Of a stretch of 36,987 nt of DNA, positions 23,023-33,800 are shown piece after piece. The stretch covers positions 27,230 to 64,216 of the forward strand of contig PLYA01000005.1 of NCBI GenBank assembly GCA_003153315.1. The letters are read 5' to 3'. Each line of letters starts with the position of its first letter. The first letter of the stretch is position 1. The translations under genes were made by a program, and so were the position numbers. The notes beneath the pieces were generated by a model. It was not told the DNA's origin and did no database searches. It saw nothing but the letters and a program-made list of their open reading frames with translations. Origin of the DNA: Bacteroidota bacterium (GTDB lineage: Bacteria; Bacteroidota; Bacteroidia; B-17B0; Aurantibacillaceae).

Positions 23023-24321
23023 ATGAAAACAAAAAAAGAAATACCCGCACAGAAACAAATAACTAAACTGGTTTTATTGGTAAGTTGTTTTATCCAACTA
23101 AGCATAGGTTCTTTAAAAGCAACTACACCCATGTTATTGAGGCTTGTAGCTGATGGACAATCTATGCACAACGAAACAGTAGTGTATTTTGATTCTAGTG
23201 CAACCTTTGCTTATAATGCTAATTATGATGCCCCTTCTTTAGGTGTTTCTCCGGGTTATCTTAATATTGTTACAACATTAGATAGCATAGATTTTCAGAT
23301 AAAAGGCCTCCCATTTTTAAACCAAAACATGAGTATTCCTGTAAAAGTAGTAACAGGCACTAGCGGCTCTTATCAGATTTCTGCAAACAATATACAAAAC
23401 CTGCCCGCAGGAGCATGCCTTATGTTGCATGATAATCTTACAAATAGCAATCAGGATTTAAGGCTGGGTGCTTATACTTGTACTATATCCGATACAGAAA
23501 GTGTTGCGCGCTTTGTATTAAATATTACCATTACCATGCTATCCGTTTCGGGCAATTTTACAAATCCCACCTGTCCTTCATCAGGTAATGGATATATAAT
23601 TGCAAGTGGTATCGGTACAGCTCCGTGGAATTATTACTGGAAAGACTCACTGAATAATATTATAAAAACATCTTTACTGAAAAGCACACCCGATACATTA
23701 ACAGGAGCTAACGCAGGAGCTTATAGGGTAGATATTAATACAAACGGAACCTGCAATAATGGAACACTTACATTTTATTTACAAGGCACGTTATCTCCAG
23801 CCGCCCTTTATACTCCTTCTTCCGACACAGTTTCTATGAATAATTTTGAAGGTGCATCATTTATAAATAGAAGCACAAATGCAAACAACTTCTGGTGGGA
23901 TTTTGGTGATGGAACCGGAGTTAATGATGTAAATACAAATCATAATTATGCTACTCCGGGAACATATACGGTAACCCTTACCGCTTTTGGTTCGGTTTGT
24001 GCCGATACATCTGTCTATTCAGGAGCTATTACAATTACAGAGGAAGCAACTGCTATTAAACAAACAACAGGGGTAAATAACAACATCGTTATTAATAGAG
24101 ATGCAACAGGAATTTATGTGCAATTTAATTATAATACAAAAACAGATGCTGTTGTTTCTGTTTCTGATATACTTGGACAAAAAAGCAACAGCAATATAAA
24201 AATGGAAGGTGTAATGAATGAAAAAATGTATGTGAATACTTCCGGTTACGAAAACCAGGCATTAATTATTTCAGTTGTTGCGACTTCCGGAGAGAAAATC
24301 TATAAAAAAATAATTAACTAA
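23023..24321 (+). CDS. Secreted PKD-domain surface protein
   Basis: The 432-residue protein has a signal peptide (hydrophobic residues about 15-33, ending SLKA). Residues about 35-175 are an unnamed beta-rich domain (LRLVADGQSMHNETVVYF). A SprB-like segment follows (TNPTCPSSGNGYIIASGIGTAPWNYYW). A PKD domain covers about 265-340 (NNFWWDFGDGTG ... HNYATPGTYTVTLTA). The last 75 residues (INRDATGIYVQFN ... GEKIYKKIIN) resemble a T9SS type A tail but lack the YPNP start, so the sorting signal is less sure. It lies 59 bp after the LamG gene on the same strand, and no promoter box is seen between them, so they are probably one operon. Confidence 0.83.
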   Translation: MKTKKEIPAQKQITKLVLLVSCFIQLSIGSLKATTPMLLRLVADGQSMHNETVVYFDSSATFAYNANYDAPSLGVSPGYLNIVTTLDSIDFQIKGLPFLNQNMSIPVKVVTGTSGSYQISANNIQNLPAGACLMLHDNLTNSNQDLRLGAYTCTISDTESVARFVLNITITMLSVSGNFTNPTCPSSGNGYIIASGIGTAPWNYYWKDSLNNIIKTSLLKSTPDTLTGANAGAYRVDINTNGTCNNGTLTFYLQGTLSPAALYTPSSDTVSMNNFEGASFINRSTNANNFWWDFGDGTGVNDVNTNHNYATPGTYTVTLTAFGSVCADTSVYSGAITITEEATAIKQTTGVNNNIVINRDATGIYVQFNYNTKTDAVVSVSDILGQKSNSNIKMEGVMNEKMYVNTSGYENQALIISVVATSGEKIYKKIIN

Positions 24322-24349
24322 GTTTACTATTTAATCTCCCTTTTTACGC

Positions 24350-25261
24350 TTAGTTGTTTTGAATTATAATCTCGGTAAAAGCTTTTATCTTTTCAATATC
24401 TGAAGGATAGAATTGATTGCAATCTTCATCATTCTTAAACCAGGTAATTTGTCGTTTGGCATAATTTCGGGTATGTTGTTTAATAAGCTCAATAGCTTTA
24501 GCTAACGATGTTTTGTTTTCAAAATAATCAAATAGCTCTTTATAGCCCACTGTATTCAATGCATTTAAGTGCTTAAAGGGATAAAGACTTTCGGCTTCTT
24601 TTAAAAATCCTTTTACCATCATTTCATCTACCCGTTGGTTTATTTTTGCATAAAGACTTTCTCTTTCTTCATTAAGAAGAATTTTTATCACGCCAAAGCT
24701 TCTTTTAACAGCAATATTCTTTCTGAACGAAGAGTATGGTTTGCCAGTTGTTAAACAAACTTCCAAGGCGCGCATCAATCTTTGTGGGTTGTTTATATCA
24801 GCCTGAGTATAAAAATCAACATCATGTTTCTTTACCTGTTCTTGTAGCCAAATAAGCCCGTTAAGATGATATTGTTGTGCAATTTGTTTTTTTATTTCGG
24901 AGTTGCTTTCCATTCCTTCATCAAAACCTTTGCAAACAGCATCAATATACAAGCCTGTACCACCACACATAATAACTACATTATGTTGCGTAAATAATTC
25001 ATCTAATTTTTTTATTACATTCTGTTCATAATCTCCGGCTGTATAGTGTTGATGAATAGAAACGCAATCAATAAAATGGTGGGGCACTCCCTGCATTTCT
25101 TGCTGGGTAGGTTTTGCAGTGCCTATATTCATTTCTTTATAAAGCTGCCTGCTGTCTGTCGAAATAATTTCTGTAGTAAAATATTTGGCAAGCTGCACAC
25201 TCAGTACTGTTTTACCAACCGCCGTAGGACCACAAATAATAAGCAGGTGTTTTGCTTGCAT
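24350..25261 (-). CDS. miaA: tRNA dimethylallyltransferase
   Basis: The 303-residue enzyme transfers a dimethylallyl group to N6 of A37 in tRNAs reading UNN codons. Seen: P-loop GPTAVGKT (11-18), DSRQLYKEMNIGTAKP (36-51) with the tRNA- and substrate-contacting Asp36, HHFID, CGGTGLYIDA, NPQRLMRALEV, and the C-terminal RNYAKRQITWFKND. Length fits the family. Its ATG follows the cinA stop without a gap (TAA then ATG), so the two are co-transcribed. Convergent with the PKD gene 28 bp away; AACTAAG/CTTAGTT arms near 24317-24354 might act as a weak shared terminator. Confidence 0.97.
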   Translation of the reverse strand: MQAKHLLIICGPTAVGKTVLSVQLAKYFTTEIISTDSRQLYKEMNIGTAKPTQQEMQGVPHHFIDCVSIHQHYTAGDYEQNVIKKLDELFTQHNVVIMCGGTGLYIDAVCKGFDEGMESNSEIKKQIAQQYHLNGLIWLQEQVKKHDVDFYTQADINNPQRLMRALEVCLTTGKPYSSFRKNIAVKRSFGVIKILLNEERESLYAKINQRVDEMMVKGFLKEAESLYPFKHLNALNTVGYKELFDYFENKTSLAKAIELIKQHTRNYAKRQITWFKNDEDCNQFYPSDIEKIKAFTEIIIQNN

Positions 25262-26521
25262 TTAGTTTTCTGGAATTATCTTTTTAAGCATACTCAAAGC
25301 CATATCAGCTGCCATGTGTATATTGCGTTCTCGGTTATTACCAAAAATAAAACGTTCTGCCTTTATTTCATGTTTTGTGGCAATGGCAATGCAAACGGTG
25401 CCAATGGGTTTATCTGGTGTTTCGCCTGTGGGCCCGGCAATGCCTGTGGTGGCAATGGCATAATTGGTATTAAATACTTTTAAAATACCTTTTGCCATTT
25501 CTTCGGCGCATTCTAAAGAAACAGCACCAAAGGTTTTAATGGTATCGGGATTTACGTTTAGTTGGGCTATTTTAATTTCATTCTCGTAAGCAACTACACT
25601 TCCTTTATAATAGGCAGAACTTCCTGCAACGGATGTAATTAAATGAGATATATAGCCGCCTGTGCAACTCTCTGCAATGGCAAGGGTTTGTTTTTTGTCG
25701 GTAAGCATTTTACCTATTATACTCTGAAAGGTAGGGGCTTCTTTGCCTAATTCTTCTTCTCCGTAAATATATTCTGAAGCAAGGTTATAAAGCGCTTTTA
25801 CCTCCTCATCTACAATCTTTTTTATCTGTTCTTTGTTCTCACCCTTTATAGATAAACGCAGTTTAACCATGCCGGGCGAGGGGAGGTAAGCAAGTTTAAT
25901 TCCTTTTTCGGGAAGATTGTTTTCCCAATCTTTTATTTTATCGGCCAAAAAACTCTCGCCAATGCCTTGTGTTAAAATAGTACGGTGATAGATAAAGGGC
26001 AGGATAAAAGTTTGTTTTAATTTATTTAAACCAATATCAGCCATAATACCTTTCATTTCAAAAGGTACACCGGGCATACTGATAAATACTTTCCCATTAT
26101 AGGCAAACCACATCCCTGACGCTGTACCATAATTATTAAATAATACTTCGCAATTGGCAGGTACTTCAGCTTGTTTTGTATTTACTTCCAGCATGGGGCG
26201 ATTACGTTTTTTAAAGAAGCCTTCTACGTGTTTAAGCACTTCATCATTCATAATCAAATGCGTATTAAAATATTGACATAAAGTATGTTTAGTTATATCA
26301 TCTTTGGTAGGGCCAAGCCCCCCGGTAATAATAATAATATCAGCCCTTTTTTCTGCTAAAGCAAGGGCTTCTAAAATATGTTGTTTATCATCGCTAACAG
26401 ACGTAATTTGTTTTACCGAGATACCAATGTTACTAAGTTCTGTGCCAAGCCAGGCAGAATTTGTATCAATAATCTGCCCAATTAAAATCTCATCGCCAAT
26501 GGTAATTATCTCTGCTAACAT
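25262..26521 (-). CDS. cinA: CinA: nicotinamide-nucleotide amidase / damage-inducible protein A
   Basis: The 419-residue two-domain protein has an N-terminal MoCF (MoaB/MogA-like) domain (1-170: IITIGDEILIGQIIDTNSAWLG, ITGGLGPTKDDITK, MPGVPFEMK). Its C-terminal PncC amidase domain (about 255-415) has AIAESCTGGYISHLITSVAGSSAYYKGSVVAY and ATTGIAGPTGETPDKPIGTV. The PncC domain deamidates nicotinamide mononucleotide in the pyridine nucleotide cycle; the N-terminal domain can act as an ADP-ribose pyrophosphatase in some members. Full length, all motifs present. Divergent from the transglutaminase-like gene across 78 bp. Confidence 0.96.
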   Translation of the reverse strand: MLAEIITIGDEILIGQIIDTNSAWLGTELSNIGISVKQITSVSDDKQHILEALALAEKRADIIIITGGLGPTKDDITKHTLCQYFNTHLIMNDEVLKHVEGFFKKRNRPMLEVNTKQAEVPANCEVLFNNYGTASGMWFAYNGKVFISMPGVPFEMKGIMADIGLNKLKQTFILPFIYHRTILTQGIGESFLADKIKDWENNLPEKGIKLAYLPSPGMVKLRLSIKGENKEQIKKIVDEEVKALYNLASEYIYGEEELGKEAPTFQSIIGKMLTDKKQTLAIAESCTGGYISHLITSVAGSSAYYKGSVVAYENEIKIAQLNVNPDTIKTFGAVSLECAEEMAKGILKVFNTNYAIATTGIAGPTGETPDKPIGTVCIAIATKHEIKAERFIFGNNRERNIHMAADMALSMLKKIIPEN

Positions 26522-26599
26522 ATGATATTTTTCTTCAAAGTTGATAATATATTTTAAGATGCGCTATTGTATTTAATTTTTATTTTTACTTTGTAAAAG

Positions 26600-27526
26600 A
26601 TGATTCGTTTTCTGATATTATTTTTATTTTCTGTATGTGGTTTTTCCCAGTCGCTGGTTGAATTAAAAGCCTTTGATTACAGGCGGGCAGATAGCATTGC
26701 CTTAAATTTCCCTAAAAAAAAATATAAAACGGTAACAGAAATAGCCTCTTCTTTAACGCAGGATTTAAAGACAGAACATGAAAAGTTTAGAGCTATTTTC
26801 AGATGGATTACTGATAATATAGAGTATAATAAAAGTGCGCAAAATGTTATTGAAACAGATAAGGTTGTCCGTAAGAACAAAGCAGTTTGTCAGGGATTTT
26901 CAAATCTTTTAAAGGAGATGTGCAATACCATAAAAATTCCTTGTGAAGTAATTACGGGCTATACAAAAACCGAAGTGAAGGATATAAATAAATCTTTAAA
27001 TAAAACAGATCATGCCTGGAATTGTGTTCAATTATATGATACTTGGTATTTGGTAGATGTTACCTGGGCGACGAGTAAATATAATGTGGTATCTAGAAAA
27101 TATGTGAAAGAGTTTGACGAACATTATTTTCTTACCCCCCCTCAAAAGTTTATTTTAGATCACTACCCTAAAGATAAGAAGTTTCAATTCTTAAATAAAT
27201 CTGTGAAGAAATCATTATTTACTAAGTGGCCTGTTTATTATACAGATTATTTTCATTTTAATATTGAAAATATTTCTCTACAGAAAGGGGTATTCAAATG
27301 GCATCAAAAAGATACTTTAAAAGTAAATATAACAAGTGGCGCAGTTCTTAAAAATGCTGCAGTACTTATTAATGCAGATAAATTTCTAACACCTGTAAAC
27401 TTAGTATATGATGAAGTAAAAAAGCAGTATTATTTTAAATATGTTTTTCCTGCCGCCGTAAAATCTGATTTTACTATTTATTTAAATAATGAATGTATTG
27501 CCGAGTATTTAATTAATGTGAGATAA
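26600..27526 (+). CDS. Transglutaminase-like (papain-fold) envelope protein
   Basis: The 308-residue protein has a signal peptide ending GFSQS (about 17 residues). Residues about 45-165 are a transglutaminase core with the full triad: Cys97 in KAVCQGFSNLL, His138 in TDHAWNCVQL, and Asp153 in WYLVDVTWA. EYNKSAQNVIE and the KVVRKNKAVC lead-in match the kyphoscoliosis-peptidase/YebA-like group. The C-terminal half (165-308) is beta-rich and may bind a partner. Such proteins in Bacteroidota are periplasmic or surface enzymes acting as proteases or cross-linkers; the substrate is unknown. An imperfect -7 box (TTACTTTG) ends only 9 bp before the ATG, hinting at a very short leader. Confidence 0.88.
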   Translation: MIRFLILFLFSVCGFSQSLVELKAFDYRRADSIALNFPKKKYKTVTEIASSLTQDLKTEHEKFRAIFRWITDNIEYNKSAQNVIETDKVVRKNKAVCQGFSNLLKEMCNTIKIPCEVITGYTKTEVKDINKSLNKTDHAWNCVQLYDTWYLVDVTWATSKYNVVSRKYVKEFDEHYFLTPPQKFILDHYPKDKKFQFLNKSVKKSLFTKWPVYYTDYFHFNIENISLQKGVFKWHQKDTLKVNITSGAVLKNAAVLINADKFLTPVNLVYDEVKKQYYFKYVFPAAVKSDFTIYLNNECIAEYLINVR

Positions 27527-27532
27527 TATCTC

Positions 27533-29629
27533 TTATTTCATATCCTTTATTACATTACTTGCTTCGTCCAAATAAAAGTCCTTCCTTAAGTTAAGCGCCC
27601 ATTTCTTTTCACGGTTAAGCTTGGTCGTGTCAGCAGAAAGTCTTTGTATATCTATATTCATGAGAGATATATCAACCCCCGGAATGTCTTTTTTAAATTC
27701 ATCGTATTTCTTACTATCATCTTTGTATTTTTTAGCTTCTGCCATAAACTTGTCTAAGTTTATACTGTATTTAGTATCATCTTTCTTTTCTTTAAATTCT
27801 TTAGCCTCTTCACTTACTAATTTAAATTCTTTATTCTTATCAACTCTAGTTAAGCTTTCCTTTTTTAACTTATCGTATTTTATGGAATTAAATACTGCGT
27901 AATCAGCTTTAGGCATTTCATCCCAAGGCATCGGATTATCAAGTTCTTTCTCTCCAGAGTCAATATAAAAGTAAGGATCGACTAAATTTATATCAGGTGT
28001 AACCCCACGTAATTGAGTAGTTCCCCCATTTATGCGGTAGAATTTTTGCATCGTAACCTTTAATGACCCAAGTGGTTTTAATGAATCAAATTGTTGCAAC
28101 AAATAATTATCTAAATCTAAAAATGATTGTACAGTACCTTTTCCAAAGCTTTGAGTACCTATTAGTACAGCCCTTTTATAATCTTGCATGGCAGCAGCCA
28201 TAATTTCTGAAGCCGATGCACTATTTCTGTTTATCATAATTACAAGAGGCCCCTCATATATTTGATTTGGATCTTTATCAATTAATTGTTCCATTTCCCC
28301 TCCCTTTTTACGGACTTGTACAATTGGACCTTGTTTAATAAATAATCCTGCCATATCAACTACCTCGGGTAAAGAACCTCCGCCATTATCTCGTAAATCT
28401 AAAATTATACCATTTACATTTTCACTTTTTAATTTTAATACTTCATTTTTTACATCTTGAGCACAATAGTGTGCTCCATTTCTTGCAAAACCGCCGCTAT
28501 AAAAGGAAGGAAGTCTGATATAACCCACTTTATTTTTTTCTTTTTGTATAATAGCAGAGTGTGCAAAAGTTTCGTCTAATGGAATAATATCCCTAATTAG
28601 GGAAATTATTTTCAATGAACCATCAGGTTTTTTAATGGTTAGTCGTACTTCTGTACCTTTCTTTCCTTTTATTAAATCAATGGCATCATCAATATCCATT
28701 CCTACAATATCAACAGCCTCGTTGCTACCTTGCGCTACTTTCATAATTATATCGCCTGCTTTTAAATCACCTTGTTTGTATGCGGGCCCACCAGCAACAA
28801 GCTCACTAACTTTAATGTAATCGTCTTTTTGTTGAAGTCTGGCACCAATACCTTCTAATTGCCCGCTCATACTTTGATCAAACATCTTTTTTTCCTTTGG
28901 AGGAAAGAATTCAGTATGTGGGTCATACATTGCAGTTATAGTATTTATGTATTCAGAAAATCGGTCTTTCTTGGTTTGTTTTTTTAAACGTTTAAACCAA
29001 TCATTATTCGATTTAAGAACTTTAGCTCTAGCTTCAATTTCCAGCGAATCAAATGGTTTTATAGTTGCTGTAGTATCCCGTATAGCTTTTACTGCCTTAA
29101 TTTTTTCCTGAGTAATCAACAAATCATTAAGTCTGGCAACAGTTTGATATTGTAAACTTTGTCTCCATTTATTTTTTAATTCCTCTTCGTTTTTTGCGAA
29201 TGCTGTTTTTTCTCCGTCTGTTTCATAATCTTCATTTATTTTATAATTAAAGGGTTTTGAAAGAATTTCTTTATACCAATTTTCCTTTTCAAGTATGCGG
29301 GTAGTTTTTAAATCATTGGATAAATTAAATAATTCAAACGTTTCGGCTTTAATCTGGTCATCTACTTTCGTTTTATATTTTGCCATATTATCTATATCAG
29401 GCTGCATAAAAAACATTTTATTAATGTCTAAACGCTTTATATATAAATCAAAAAATTTAACGGAAAAATTATCATCTAATTTTTGGGGGCTGTAATGGGC
29501 ATTATCTATGCCATTCATGATAATATCAAGTATTATTTGATTTCTATCAAATGAAAAACTAATAATTGAAAAAGAAAGTAACGTAATACTTATTGTTACA
29601 ATTAATGGCTTTATTAAATTCCTATACAT
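27533..29629 (-). CDS. prc: Carboxy-terminal processing protease Prc/Tsp (S41A)
   Basis: The 698-residue protein has a signal anchor or peptide (about 8-26), an N-terminal Tsp domain (30-240, with ITAMYDPHTEFFPP), a PDZ domain (about 255-345, LEGIGARLQ ... AGDIIMKV), and a protease core. The core shows LDLRDNGGGSLPEV and the Ser-Lys dyad: Ser472 in NRNSASASEIMAAAMQDY and Lys497 in SFGKGTVQ, 25 residues apart as in E. coli Tsp. KFYRINGGTTQLRGVTPDI and the Lys-rich C-terminal DUF3340 follow. It degrades or trims periplasmic proteins, recognising C termini. Convergent with the transglutaminase gene, 6 bp apart. Confidence 0.95.
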   Translation of the reverse strand: MYRNLIKPLIVTISITLLSFSIISFSFDRNQIILDIIMNGIDNAHYSPQKLDDNFSVKFFDLYIKRLDINKMFFMQPDIDNMAKYKTKVDDQIKAETFELFNLSNDLKTTRILEKENWYKEILSKPFNYKINEDYETDGEKTAFAKNEEELKNKWRQSLQYQTVARLNDLLITQEKIKAVKAIRDTTATIKPFDSLEIEARAKVLKSNNDWFKRLKKQTKKDRFSEYINTITAMYDPHTEFFPPKEKKMFDQSMSGQLEGIGARLQQKDDYIKVSELVAGGPAYKQGDLKAGDIIMKVAQGSNEAVDIVGMDIDDAIDLIKGKKGTEVRLTIKKPDGSLKIISLIRDIIPLDETFAHSAIIQKEKNKVGYIRLPSFYSGGFARNGAHYCAQDVKNEVLKLKSENVNGIILDLRDNGGGSLPEVVDMAGLFIKQGPIVQVRKKGGEMEQLIDKDPNQIYEGPLVIMINRNSASASEIMAAAMQDYKRAVLIGTQSFGKGTVQSFLDLDNYLLQQFDSLKPLGSLKVTMQKFYRINGGTTQLRGVTPDINLVDPYFYIDSGEKELDNPMPWDEMPKADYAVFNSIKYDKLKKESLTRVDKNKEFKLVSEEAKEFKEKKDDTKYSINLDKFMAEAKKYKDDSKKYDEFKKDIPGVDISLMNIDIQRLSADTTKLNREKKWALNLRKDFYLDEASNVIKDMK

Positions 29630-29736
29630 AAAGAGAAAATGTTCTTAAAGTTAACAAAAACTTAGATAGGATATTATATAATTGGTAAGAATGAATTTAA
29701 ATAAAGTTAAACGGTATTAAACAAGTTCTAAAATTA

Positions 29737-30672
29737 TTAGAACTTTGCTTTAGTTACACGGCGATGTTTTTTACTTTGTAAAATATACCCTATTTTTACT
29801 TCTAAAGTAAAATAAGAATCTTTATCTTTTGGGTTACCGCGCTCTTGACCCGGTATGGTTTGACCGGGTATCCTTCCTAAATTAGGGTCTGCTAAAGCTA
29901 CTGCTATAGGACCTTTGTATTTCATTAATAAATCAGGGCTATAGTAGACAGTACTAACACCATCTATATAATCTGTAAATGTTTTTCTAAATAAGTATTC
30001 TATACCAACAGAAACCCTTCTCGCAATAATATATTTTGCACCAATCCCAATTGGGATGGCAATAGATATTCTTTTAAATTGTCTTGGTCCACCGGGTAAT
30101 CCCTGCCCTTCAAGGCTATAATCATGTATGTTGTACCAGTTACCACCATAAGATTCCATGGGATTAAAATAAAAAGCCCCAATTCCTGCAACTAAATAAT
30201 AATAGGAGCCATAAGAATGGTATCGACGAAACATGGTTTTTTTAATTTTGTACTTATTTCCATGTTTATCAAAAGATAGAGCAAATTCAACACGCGTACT
30301 TAATTCAAATATATTCGATTTAAAATTTAAGTTCCTATTATTCCTAATTGGCTCTTTAGTTAAAGCATCATTTCCCGATACCTGCATGAAAGCAAAGGAA
30401 GTATTAGAAGCCCACTTTTTACTTATGCGGTATCTGTATCCCGCTGTCCAAGCTGTTTTAGTAAGATGCATCTCCATATCTGCATAACTATAATGGGTAC
30501 CTACCCTGTTTAATCCACCTAGGTCTCCTAAAAAGTTAGATGCACCTATACCAAAATAAATCTCTTTTTGTTCTTTCTTCCATGAATCTCTTTTGGCAAA
30601 GTATTGCGCAAATAAAGTATGTCCAAATAGGATTAAAGGAAGCAGTATTTTTATATTGCGACTAATTAACAT
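29737..30672 (-). CDS. Outer membrane beta-barrel, DUF6089 / PorG-like
   Basis: The 311-residue protein has a signal peptide ending TLFAQ (about 22). It shows the DUF6089 pattern: EIYFGIGASNFLGDLGGLNRVG, a YRYRISKKWASNTSFAF strand, YYYLVAGIGAFYFNP, ISIAIPIGIGAKYIIARRVSVGIEYLFRKTFTDYIDGVST, and GNPKDKDSYFTLEVKIGYIL near the end. The T9SS outer membrane component PorG belongs to this kind of barrel, and the neighbouring giant T9SS client gene is in keeping, but many DUF6089 paralogues are not PorG. It is downstream of the adhesin gene on the same strand, 160 bp away. Confidence 0.72.
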   Translation of the reverse strand: MLISRNIKILLPLILFGHTLFAQYFAKRDSWKKEQKEIYFGIGASNFLGDLGGLNRVGTHYSYADMEMHLTKTAWTAGYRYRISKKWASNTSFAFMQVSGNDALTKEPIRNNRNLNFKSNIFELSTRVEFALSFDKHGNKYKIKKTMFRRYHSYGSYYYLVAGIGAFYFNPMESYGGNWYNIHDYSLEGQGLPGGPRQFKRISIAIPIGIGAKYIIARRVSVGIEYLFRKTFTDYIDGVSTVYYSPDLLMKYKGPIAVALADPNLGRIPGQTIPGQERGNPKDKDSYFTLEVKIGYILQSKKHRRVTKAKF

Positions 30673-30832
30673 TTAAAACAAACCATGAAATTACAAAAAA
30701 AAATACTTATAATTAACATGATGTTTATAAGATATTGTTAAATGGGCGTAATTATTTAATCCTAAAAATGCATTTCAACTGATTAAAGTATCTGTTTTTT
30801 TTGGTGCAAAGTGAAATTCTAAAGGCAATTAC

Positions 30833-33800
30833 TTAACGTATTAATTCAAAAAAACCATGTTTATTTATAGTTTTACTGTATATATCTTTATAGTTAATAA
30901 TATAGAAATAAGTACCATCAGGACTGCTATTTCCGTTTTTGCCTTTGCCATCCCATCCGCCATCAAGTCCTGTCCATTCATGTAATAAAATTCCCCAACG
31001 GTCATAAACTTGGCAATCAAAATTACTGATACCTGTAGCCTTTATGCTAAAAACATCATTTATGCCATCTCCGTTAGGAGAGAATATATTAGGTATTATA
31101 ATAGTTGTGGGGATTTCATTAACTATTATTACTGTGTGCGCAGTATCCCAACAACCCTTATTATCGAAAGCTATAAGAGTTGCCGTATAAGTATTTACAC
31201 TTAAACTTGGTGCAGTATAAATCTCACTTGTGTTTTGAACAAAAGCTGAGTCTCCATTTCCAAAACTCCAATGGTAACTAATAATAGTACCATTAGTTGA
31301 AATCGCCTGACCTGAAAAAACAACTGTATCCGGAGCAAAACCAGTTAAAGGAGAAACTGACGGCGAAGTAATGATTGCTTTAACACTATCTCCTATTAAA
31401 GAATAAGATGCAGGGGTACTAATTCCGCAGGCATTAGTTGCAATAACTACATAGGTACCGGGCAAAGTAATACTTGCCGTTGATGAAGAGGAAACTGTAT
31501 TGGTAGAAGGTGTAGGCCCTACCCAAACATAATTTACACCATTCACAGCATCGGTAGCTGTCAGAATGGTAGGTACATTCCAGCAAACAAATGTATTGCC
31601 TGTTACTGTTGGTAATCCTGGTGCCGGACTAATACTTATAGATATTGTTGCTGAATCTTTACACCCGTTAACATCAATACCATTTACACTATAACTGGTA
31701 GGGGTAACAGGACTTACGGTATTGATATTAGAAACAGTTCCATTGTTCCATGTATACGTATAAGATGGTTGCGTACTTGTTGCTGTTAAAGTAGTAGTTG
31801 CCCCAGAGCAGACAGAATTACCCATAGAACTATTAATATTTATAGGTGTAGGCACATTTACTATTATTGTTGTTGAGGCTCCACCGCTTGTAATACAACC
31901 ATTTCCATCGGTACCTATTACGGCATAAGTTTGTGTGCTTGCAGGAGAAACATTTATAGTTGATGTAGGAGTTGCACCTGTACTCCATGTATAACTTAGT
32001 ATAGTAGAACCAAAAGCAATTAAGGTAGTGCTATCCTCACCTAAGCATACTGATGGGGAACTAGGATTAATACTTATTGTCGGGGTAGGGTTTACCATTA
32101 TAGTAACAGAATCTTTTCCTGTACAACCATTTGCATCGGTACCTATAACATTGTATGATTGTGTTAAAGGAGATGATGGAGGTGTAAAAGAAACACCATC
32201 AACCACTCCACTACTCCATGTATAGGTATAAGTAGAGGCAGGATTTCCGCTTAAAGTTAAAGGGCTTCCTGCACATAATGTTGCACTTGGACTTGCATTG
32301 ATAGAAATTACAATAGGTGCTGCGATACCTATAGTAATGGTTGTAGAATCTAAACAGGTACCCGAAGAACCTTTAACAGAATAAGTTGTTGGGGTAGTTG
32401 GGTTTACTGTAACAGAATTATTAGTAGCTGAAATAGAAGTTACACTTGGTGTCCATATATAATTCTGCGCACCTATAGCAATTAAAGTATCTAATGCCCC
32501 AGAACAGGATAAGGAATGTGTGGCTTGTATGGTAATACTTAAACTGTTTACAACATTAACGGTAGTTATGGTGGTACCCACACAACCATTAGCATCTGTA
32601 GCGCTTACCGTATAGGGTGTGCTGGTAACAGGGCTAACCGTTGTAGTTGATGTAAATGCACCTGTACTCCAAGTATACGAAGTTAAGGTAGAAGGTGAAG
32701 CAGATAATATAGCTGTTGCGGTAGGGCATATAGTTTGAGAACTTACACTTAATACCGGAGGTGTATTTACCGTTACAGATTGTGTAGCATTTGCAGGGCA
32801 TCCATTTCCATCAGTTGCTGCAACAGAATATACCTGTGATGAAGCGGGAACAAAACCAACTCCATTGGTTATGACTGGTGTCCAGGTATAGGTACTTGCC
32901 CCACTTGCCGTAAGTGTAATGGAATTTCCCTGACAAACCTGTGCGTTAGCCGGATTAGCTGTAACAGTAAGTGTTGCCGGTGTAGCCATATTAACGGTAA
33001 TGGTTGCCGGGCTCGTGGTACAACCACCGCCTAAAGAACCCGATACGGTATAAGTTACCGATGCTGTTTGTGTTTCTACAACCTGACCTGAGTTGCTTGG
33101 TATAGCCGTTCCGTCAGAAGCTGTCCATGTATATGTATTTGGACTTGCACCCGATGCTGTTAAGGTAAACGAAACATTCGGACAAGCATTAGCAACCGAA
33201 GCAGTAACCGTTAAATTAGAACTTGAACTTAAGGTAACACTTGTTGTTGCCGTAGCACTTACACAACCATTAATGTCTGTTCCGGCAACTGTATAAGTAG
33301 TATTAACAGTAGGAGTAACCACAATAGAAGGGGTTGTGGCACCCGTATTCCATGTATAGGTGTTTGCTCCTGTTGCAGTTAGTGTGGTGGTAGTTCCCGG
33401 GCATATATTAGCTGGCAAGGCATTTACTGTAGGTTGTGTTCTTACAATAATATTTCCAACGGCCGTATTGGTACAGGTAGTTGCTGTGTTAGTTCCGGTA
33501 ACGGTATACGTAGCATTACTGTTTACGTTAGCAACAGTAAATGTTGAACCTGTAACGCCTGTATTCCAGGTAAAAGTATTAGCTGTTCCGTTTGCCACAA
33601 GTGTGCCTGTAGTTCCTTTACAAACACTATCGTTTGCAATGGTAATAGTTGGTAAAGCATTTACGCTGACGGTTGCCATAGCTGTTGCGGTGCAACTAGT
33701 TACATTAGTTCCTGTAACCGTATAATTTGTTGGTACGGTTGGATTAACTGTTGTGCTGGCAGCAATCGTTCCTGTGCTCCATGTATAAGTACTTGCTCCG

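Noticed and set aside
25046..25483. 145-codon plus-strand ORF antisense to miaA and cinA
   Set aside because: Both opposite-strand genes are complete and fully motif-supported; this frame is low-complexity and without homologous features.
33093..33725. Plus-strand ORFs opposite the adhesin
   Set aside because: They mirror the Thr/Val-rich repeats of the real gene and have no start context.
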